From Moraxella oculi (GTDB taxonomy: Bacteria > Pseudomonadota > Gammaproteobacteria > Pseudomonadales > Moraxellaceae): a stretch of DNA of 64,000 nt. Location: positions 62,001 through 126,000 of the forward strand of contig NZ_JAMBAQ010000003.1 of assembly GCF_023336735.1 (NCBI RefSeq), read 5' to 3'. How positions within the stretch are numbered: the stretch's first letter is position 1; each line of letters opens with the position of its first letter. This document shows positions 58,319-64,000 of the stretch, piece after piece. The notes beneath the pieces were generated by a model. It saw nothing but the letters and a program-made list of their open reading frames with translations, had not been told where the DNA came from and made no database searches. The translations under genes and the position numbers were made by a program.

Positions 58319-58828
58319 ATGAAAATAGTAACCGACAAAACCCCCAAGGTCGCCATTGAGGCGATTTTAACGCCCCAAGAAATTGACGGCATTCATCATC
58401 ACATTCATCACTACCCACAGGCTCGTGCGGCGGTGCTTGATGCCTTAAAACTGGTACAAAAACGCAACGGTTGGGTCAATGATGCTCAGCTTCATGCCAT
58501 TGCTCAGATGCTCTCCATGCCCGTATCTGATGTTGAGGGCGTGGCGACATTTTTTAACCGCATTTACCGCTCACCAGTCGGTCGCCATGTGATTTTATTG
58601 TGCGACTCTATCGCCTGTTATTTGACGGGTTTTGAGGCAGTGGAAAAAGAATTGAAAGCTCAACTGGGCATAGAGTACGGTCAAACGACACCAGATGGAC
58701 GCTTTACTCTATTGCCAATCTGTTGCTTGGGAAATTGTGATAAAGGACCTTCCATATTGATTGATGAAGATACTTATGGACCTGTTGAAGCCCATGAAGT
58801 CATGAAAATTTTGGAGCAATATCAATGA
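58319..58828 (+). CDS. nuoE: NADH-quinone oxidoreductase subunit E
   Basis: A 169-aa thioredoxin-like subunit with the N1a [2Fe-2S] cluster. Ligand regions are LLCDSIACYLTG and ICCLGNCDKGPSILI. AAGGTGG precedes the ATG. It overlaps nuoF by four bases. Confidence 0.95.
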   Translation: MKIVTDKTPKVAIEAILTPQEIDGIHHHIHHYPQARAAVLDALKLVQKRNGWVNDAQLHAIAQMLSMPVSDVEGVATFFNRIYRSPVGRHVILLCDSIACYLTGFEAVEKELKAQLGIEYGQTTPDGRFTLLPICCLGNCDKGPSILIDEDTYGPVEAHEVMKILEQYQ

Positions 58829-60258
58829 TTTATAATCATATCAATAACAAAGCGGATTTGGCAAGCCAGATTCAAGCACGCCAAAAAGGACTTGCTCCCA
58901 GCCAGCTAAACCGCCAAAAAACCCCCATTTGGGGCGTGGGTCTTGAAAATGGACAAGCACCAACAAGCTTAACACACCCTTTAACATGGCGACTGTATCA
59001 TCACGATGCTGTATTAAAGTTGGCTGATTATGAAAGATTGGACGGCTTTCAAGGCCTAAAAAATGCGTTAGCAAAAACCCCAAAAGAAGTGGGTGAAATG
59101 ATTAAAACCGCCAATGTGCGTGGGCGTGGCGGTGCAGGTTTTAATGCAGGGTTAAAGTGGACATTCATGACACCACCTGATGGTGGCGTTCGTTATTTAA
59201 TTTGTAATGCGGACGAAATGGAGCCAGGGACTTTTAAAGACCGCTTACTGATGGAGAGATTGCCGTTTCAGCTGATCGAAGGCATGCTGATTACTGCTTA
59301 TGCGATTGGGGCGAGTGCGGGTTATATTTTCATTCGTGGAGAATATTTAATCGCTGCTGAGCGGCTACAAAACGCCATTGATGAATGCCTTGACAATCAT
59401 TTGTTGGGTGATGGTATTTTGGGTACAGATTTTAAATTTCACTTACACATTCATACGGGGGCAGGACGCTATATTTGTGGCGAAGAAACTGCTTTGATAA
59501 ATTGCCTAGAAGGCAGGCGAGCCAACCCACGCACCAAACCACCATTTCCCCAAGTGTCAGGAGCGTGGGGTCGCCCAACGGTGGTTAATAATGTAGAAAC
59601 ACTCAATAACATGCCTGCCATTTTAGTCAATGGCGTGGACTGGTATCTCAACTTGCCAAAAGCAAAAGGCAAATCTGAGACTCCTGGGACAAAAATCATG
59701 GGGTGTAGTGGGCGTGTCAAAGATGCGGGGCTTTGGGAATTGCCATTTGGTTACACCGCACGAGAAATTATTGAACTGGCTGGCGGTATGCAAGATGGCT
59801 TAACACTAAAAGCGTGGCTACCTGGCGGAGCGAGTACCGACTTTCTGACAGCAAGCGATGAGCATTTGGATTTGGTGATGGATTTTGACCCCATTATGAA
59901 AGCAGGTAGTCGTTTGGGAACCTGTTTGATGATGGTTGTTGATGAAACGCAAGACATGGTCAGCCTTTCGCATAATTTACAAAAGTTTTTTCAACGAGAA
60001 TCTTGCGGTTGGTGCACACCTTGCCGAGATGGGTTGCCGTGGGGGGTGAAAATTTTAGACAGTCTTGACAAGGGGGAGGGTGAACAAGGCGATATTGAAA
60101 AACTCTCTGAGCTTACTCGTGATTTATGGCTTGGTAAGACCTTTTGTGCCCATGCACCAGGAGCGATGGAGCCTTTGATGAGTGCATTAAAATATTTTCG
60201 CCCAGAATTTGAAAGTAAGTTGGTTAATAACGGCAATAGTGAACAGGAGCGTATCTGA
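58825..60258 (+). CDS. nuoF: NADH-quinone oxidoreductase subunit F
   Basis: A 477-aa subunit that binds NADH and FMN and holds cluster N3. NVRGRGGAGFNAGLKWTF is the flavin/NADH glycine loop, ICGEETALINCLEGRR follows, and the cluster site is ESCGWCTPCRDGLPWGV with a further Cys in TFCAHAPGA. The start overlaps nuoE and the stop overlaps nuoG. Confidence 0.96.
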   Translation: MIYNHINNKADLASQIQARQKGLAPSQLNRQKTPIWGVGLENGQAPTSLTHPLTWRLYHHDAVLKLADYERLDGFQGLKNALAKTPKEVGEMIKTANVRGRGGAGFNAGLKWTFMTPPDGGVRYLICNADEMEPGTFKDRLLMERLPFQLIEGMLITAYAIGASAGYIFIRGEYLIAAERLQNAIDECLDNHLLGDGILGTDFKFHLHIHTGAGRYICGEETALINCLEGRRANPRTKPPFPQVSGAWGRPTVVNNVETLNNMPAILVNGVDWYLNLPKAKGKSETPGTKIMGCSGRVKDAGLWELPFGYTAREIIELAGGMQDGLTLKAWLPGGASTDFLTASDEHLDLVMDFDPIMKAGSRLGTCLMMVVDETQDMVSLSHNLQKFFQRESCGWCTPCRDGLPWGVKILDSLDKGEGEQGDIEKLSELTRDLWLGKTFCAHAPGAMEPLMSALKYFRPEFESKLVNNGNSEQERI

Positions 60259-63200
60259 TGGCGGTCATTCATATAGATGGCAAGAGCTATGAGGTGGACG
60301 GTAGCGATAATTTGCTCCAAGCATGTTTGAGTTTGGGCATTGATGTGCCATATTTTTGTTATCATCCAGCTTTGGGTTCAGTGGGGTCTTGCCGTCAATG
60401 TGCGGTCAAGCAGTATAATAATGAAGATGACTATAAGGCAGGTCGCGGACGGCTGGTCATGAGCTGCATGGTTGCTCCGACCAATGACATGTACATTTCG
60501 GTAGATGATGCGGAAGCTAAGGATTTTAGAAAACGCATTGTAGAATATCTGATGACTAATCACCCACATGACTGCCCTACTTGTGAGGAGGGTGGTCATT
60601 GTCATTTACAAGACATGACTTATATGAGTGGGCATAGAAGTCGCCGTTATCGCTTTACCAAAAGAGTGCATCATAACCAAGAGTTGGGAGCATTCATCAA
60701 CCATGAAATGAATCGCTGTATCGCCTGTTATCGCTGTGTGCGTTTTTATAAAGATTATGCTGGTGGCGAAGATTTTGGCGTGTATGCAAGTAATAATCGT
60801 GTTTATTTTGGGCGTGATACTGATGGGCAGTTTGAAAGCGAATTTAGTGGAAATTTGACGGAAGTTTGTCCAACGGGGGTGTTTACTGATAAAACACATT
60901 CTGATAGATATAATCGCAAATGGGACATGCAATATGCCCCAAGCATTTGTCATGGTTGTTCAACAGGGTGTGGTATCTCAATCGGTGAACGCTATGGCGA
61001 GTTACGCAGAGTAGAAAATCGCTACAATCCTGATGTTAATGGCTATTTTTTATGCGATAAAGGGCGCTTTGGCTATGGTTATGTCAATCGTGCCGACCGC
61101 CCAGTCAAGCCATATGCCAATACCATTGCTGGTAAACAGCAACTTGATGCCAATCATGCCCTAGACCAAGTGGCAAGCTTTCTTAATGGCAAAAAAATCA
61201 TCGGCATAGGCTCGACTCGTGCCAGCCTAGAAAGTAACTTTGCTCTAAAAAAACTGGTTGGAGAGGCTTGGTATAGTACGGGTGAACGCACAGCCATTAA
61301 GAATTTGGTTGATTTGGGTGTCAAAATCATGCAAAACAAAGACATTCATAATGTGTCTTTGGCACAGATTGAAATGGCAGATAGCGTGTTCATCTTGGGC
61401 GAAGATCTGACTCAAACCGCCAGTCGTGTCGCACTTGCGGTGCGTCAAGCCGCCAAAAATAAAGCTCGGCAAATGGCAGCAGCTCTTCGAACACAAGAGT
61501 GGTTGGCAGAACCCGTCAAGCGTATCGGTCAAGAAAATCACAGTCCGATTTATGTAGCAAGCGTCAATGAAACAAAGCTCGGTGACATCGCCAAAGTGGC
61601 AGCTGTCGCCACCCCAAATGACATTGCCAAGCTTGGTTTTATGGTGGGTGATGTTATCAAGGCATATGCTGATGAATTAACGCAAATCACAGAATTAGAA
61701 AATGCCATTTTTGCCAAAGAGCAAGATTCAAATCTACAAATTGATGATGGCATGGCATTGGAGTTTTTGGCACATCACATCGCTTATGATTTAGTCATGG
61801 CGGATCGTCCATTGGTAATTTCTGGCACGAGTTTGTCATCAAAGGCGGTGCTGCAAGCAACTGCCTACATTGCACAGACTTTGACGGTTAAGCGTGCCCA
61901 AATCGCTCATGTTGAGCGTAAGTTTATTGAGGTGGAAAATGCCAAAATTCGTGATGAGGTGATGCGTCAATTTGCCGATCCTGATAACAGTGCCAAGGTT
62001 GATGGAGAGCATCCGACCGAAAGAAATCCTGATGATTTTGAAAAGGCACTACAATCTCGCTTGTTGAAAGTGAATACTCACTATGCCCAAAAGACAGGTG
62101 TTTACATCGCCATGCCTGATGCTAACAGCGTGGGGTTGAATTTATTGGGCGGTCGTGCGATTGAGGAGGTTTTGGCAAGTGATTTTGATGTCTCGGTGGT
62201 GCTTGAATGTGATTTGGCTAATTTGACACCAGCTCAATTTGACCAAATCATCAGTAAGCCTTTGGTTGTGCTTGATCATCAAAGCTATGACTGGCATGAT
62301 GAGGCAGATTTTGTCTTATCAAGTGGATCATTTGCTGAAAGTGATGGTACTCTTGTCTCAGCCGAAGGGCGGGCAGGGCGATTCTTTGCCGCTTATGACA
62401 AAAAATATTACGAACCAAACAGTGATGTTAAAGACAGCTGGCGATGGTTGCATGCATTAAGTAGCACGCTTAATGCCACTTCGTCTGCCAGTGAGCCAAG
62501 TTGGCATCACTTGGATGATGTCATTAAGGATCTTGTGGCAACATATCCGAAGTTTGAGATGATCAAGCATGTCGCCCCTGAATCAAGCTACCGCATCACA
62601 GGTTTGAAGATTGCACGCGAACCACGGCGTTATTCGGGTCGCACCGTTCTGCGCGCACCCATTTCCATTCATGAACCAATGCAGTCGAAAGATTTGGATT
62701 CGGCACTGACTTTCTCAATGGAGGGGTATGTAGGCGACAGAACAAACGCAAATTTAATTCCCTTTGCATGGGCGGCAGGCTGGAATTCACCACAAGCATG
62801 GAATAAGCTACAAGGCAAGGTTGGTGGCCATCTAAAGGGCGGTGATGTCGGCATTCGCTTGTTTGATCATTTGCCAACCAATGAGATGGTTTTTGAGAAA
62901 GTGATGGTGGATAAATCTTTGATTGGCGGCATGACTGACAGCAGGGTGTCTCTTGTGCCCATTTACCACCTGTTCGCAAGCTCGCCAATGACGGCTCGTA
63001 GCCCCATTGTGGCAAATCAGATGAAGCCTATTAGCTGGTTGATGGGATATGATGACGCTGCTCGCTGGATGATTGACGAAGGTGATGAGTTGACCATCAC
63101 TCAGAATCAGACAAGCATTACTCTACCTGTGGCATTAACGGAATATTTGGCAGATGGCTGTATAGGGTATGTGGCAGGTGCGGTGCCTTTTGATTCTTAT

Positions 63201-63374
63201 GTGCCAGTAACCATAAAAAAGGCTGACAATGATCACTCTGTCTTCATGCCAGCGTATGCACAAAGCATGGCTAAATTGGCAAGTGTGAAAAAACAAACGA
63301 TTTTTACACCAAAAGCAGGCTTTAATAATCAGCCATTTTCTCAAATGATAACCAACCAAAACATGGAGGTTTAA
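60258..63374 (+). CDS. nuoG: NADH-quinone oxidoreductase subunit G
   Basis: A 1038-aa iron-sulfur subunit. The N-terminal [2Fe-2S] site is [19 protein letters not shown]. Then come [19 protein letters not shown], a [4Fe-4S] site [17 protein letters not shown] with [12 protein letters not shown], and the N7-type site [14 protein letters not shown]. The rest is a molybdopterin-oxidoreductase-like domain without cofactor. The common length is about 900 residues; the extra length is in the C-terminal half. It is followed by nuoH within one base. Confidence 0.95.
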   Translation: MAVIHIDGKSYEVDGSDNLLQACLSLGIDVPYFCYHPALGSVGSCRQCAVKQYNNEDDYKAGRGRLVMSCMVAPTNDMYISVDDAEAKDFRKRIVEYLMTNHPHDCPTCEEGGHCHLQDMTYMSGHRSRRYRFTKRVHHNQELGAFINHEMNRCIACYRCVRFYKDYAGGEDFGVYASNNRVYFGRDTDGQFESEFSGNLTEVCPTGVFTDKTHSDRYNRKWDMQYAPSICHGCSTGCGISIGERYGELRRVENRYNPDVNGYFLCDKGRFGYGYVNRADRPVKPYANTIAGKQQLDANHALDQVASFLNGKKIIGIGSTRASLESNFALKKLVGEAWYSTGERTAIKNLVDLGVKIMQNKDIHNVSLAQIEMADSVFILGEDLTQTASRVALAVRQAAKNKARQMAAALRTQEWLAEPVKRIGQENHSPIYVASVNETKLGDIAKVAAVATPNDIAKLGFMVGDVIKAYADELTQITELENAIFAKEQDSNLQIDDGMALEFLAHHIAYDLVMADRPLVISGTSLSSKAVLQATAYIAQTLTVKRAQIAHVERKFIEVENAKIRDEVMRQFADPDNSAKVDGEHPTERNPDDFEKALQSRLLKVNTHYAQKTGVYIAMPDANSVGLNLLGGRAIEEVLASDFDVSVVLECDLANLTPAQFDQIISKPLVVLDHQSYDWHDEADFVLSSGSFAESDGTLVSAEGRAGRFFAAYDKKYYEPNSDVKDSWRWLHALSSTLNATSSASEPSWHHLDDVIKDLVATYPKFEMIKHVAPESSYRITGLKIAREPRRYSGRTVLRAPISIHEPMQSKDLDSALTFSMEGYVGDRTNANLIPFAWAAGWNSPQAWNKLQGKVGGHLKGGDVGIRLFDHLPTNEMVFEKVMVDKSLIGGMTDSRVSLVPIYHLFASSPMTARSPIVANQMKPISWLMGYDDAARWMIDEGDELTITQNQTSITLPVALTEYLADGCIGYVAGAVPFDSYVPVTIKKADNDHSVFMPAYAQSMAKLASVKKQTIFTPKAGFNNQPFSQMITNQNMEV

Positions 63375-63375
63375 G

Positions 63376-64000
63376 ATGCGTGTGATTCCTGATATGCCCT
63401 TGATTTTTGGTGACTTATCTTTTGAGTGGTGGTCTTTCATTTATATGACGCTACAGACTTTGGTAATTTTCTTGGGTCTTGTGATGGTCGCTGCCTTAAT
63501 GATCGTCTACGAGCGTCGCATGTTAGCACTGTGGCAAGACCGTTATGGGCCGAATCGTGTTGGCTGGCAGGGGTCTTTGCAACTCTTTGCGGACATGCTG
63601 AAGATTTTTTTTAAAGAAGATTGGACGCCAAATTTTGCTGACAGACGCATGTTTGTTCTGGCACCTGCGATTGCCATGTTTACCGCTTTGGCAAGTTTTG
63701 CCATCATTCCGTTAAGCCCTGCCTTGGGTGCGGCAAATTGGGATATTGGTATTTTGTTTTTCTTTGCCATGGCGGGACTTGCGGTATATGCTGTGATGTT
63801 CGGTGGCTGGGCAAGTGCCAATAAGTTCTCGCTGCTTGGCGGTTTGCGTTCGGCTGCTCAGACCATCAGCTATGAGGTTTTCTTAGGGTTGTCGTTAATG
63901 GGCGTGGTGGCAATGGCAGGTTCGTTTAACTTGCGAGATATTGTCATGGCTCAAACGGAAGTTTGGAATGTCATTCCGCAGTTTTTTGGTTTTTTATGCT
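63376..64000 (+). CDS. nuoH: NADH-quinone oxidoreductase subunit H, N-terminal part
   Basis: The frame is open to the end of the window (about 208 residues). The membrane subunit contacts the quinone pocket. [20 protein letters not shown] is the conserved loop, then [15 protein letters not shown], and [20 protein letters not shown]. It continues the nuo operon. Confidence 0.95.
   Translation, partial: MRVIPDMPLIFGDLSFEWWSFIYMTLQTLVIFLGLVMVAALMIVYERRMLALWQDRYGPNRVGWQGSLQLFADMLKIFFKEDWTPNFADRRMFVLAPAIAMFTALASFAIIPLSPALGAANWDIGILFFFAMAGLAVYAVMFGGWASANKFSLLGGLRSAAQTISYEVFLGLSLMGVVAMAGSFNLRDIVMAQTEVWNVIPQFFGFLC

Overview
The window looks like a chromosome segment from a Moraxellaceae bacterium, most likely Moraxella. 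The indicators are a dat-ddc diaminobutyrate pathway, monomeric NADP isocitrate dehydrogenase, a fused nuoCD gene, type IV pilus genes (pilT and a pilU remnant), a diheme c4-type cytochrome and moderately AT-rich DNA. The genus is inferred from gene content; no rRNA gene is present to confirm it.

Layout. (1) 1-12150: the dat gene (3' end only) and ddc are separated by a type I restriction-modification island of about 9.2 kb: hsdM, rhuM, hsdS, prrC, hsdR and a second hsdS. The second hsdS is split by a (CT)12 tract and shares a 380-bp identical target-recognition segment with the first. The order hsdM-hsdS-prrC-hsdR matches the known prr locus, in which an anticodon nuclease is held latent by the restriction complex. 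(2) 12197-46000: mostly housekeeping genes, namely metX-metW, hemH, gmk, icd, metR, yqeY, rpoH, thiS, rsmI, engB, cytochrome c4, bamE, fur, pilT, yggS, tatD, phrB, dusA, glmM and lolA. Among them is one very large secreted Ig-repeat/metzincin/RTX protein (22820-27373). (3) 46210-64000: the respiratory complex I operon nuoA-B-CD-E-F-G-H, interrupted twice. Between nuoB and nuoCD lie an unrecognised 151-aa protein, an MFS transporter and an ATP-grasp ligase. Between nuoCD and nuoE lie a microcin C-like cluster on the minus strand, a decayed pilU, a decayed cytosine-5 methyltransferase and an apparently intact restriction endonuclease.

The most notable system is the microcin C-like cluster at 52731-55108. 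A MccB-like adenylating enzyme and an MFS exporter follow, on the same strand, a 7-codon ORF encoding MIAAVRN. That ORF has a good ribosome binding site, ends in Asn like the E. coli MccA heptapeptide, and is followed by a hairpin before mccB, as in the E. coli operon. No mccE or mccF self-immunity gene is seen in the window. The ATP-grasp/MFS pair on the other side of nuoCD could be a second small-peptide pathway, so the nuo operon of this strain seems to act as an insertion site for antagonism and defence genes.

Starts were moved inward from the longest reading frame where a ribosome binding site, signal peptide or family N-terminus supported it. No tRNA, rRNA, CRISPR array or complete insertion sequence was seen. 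Promoter and terminator calls were made by eye.
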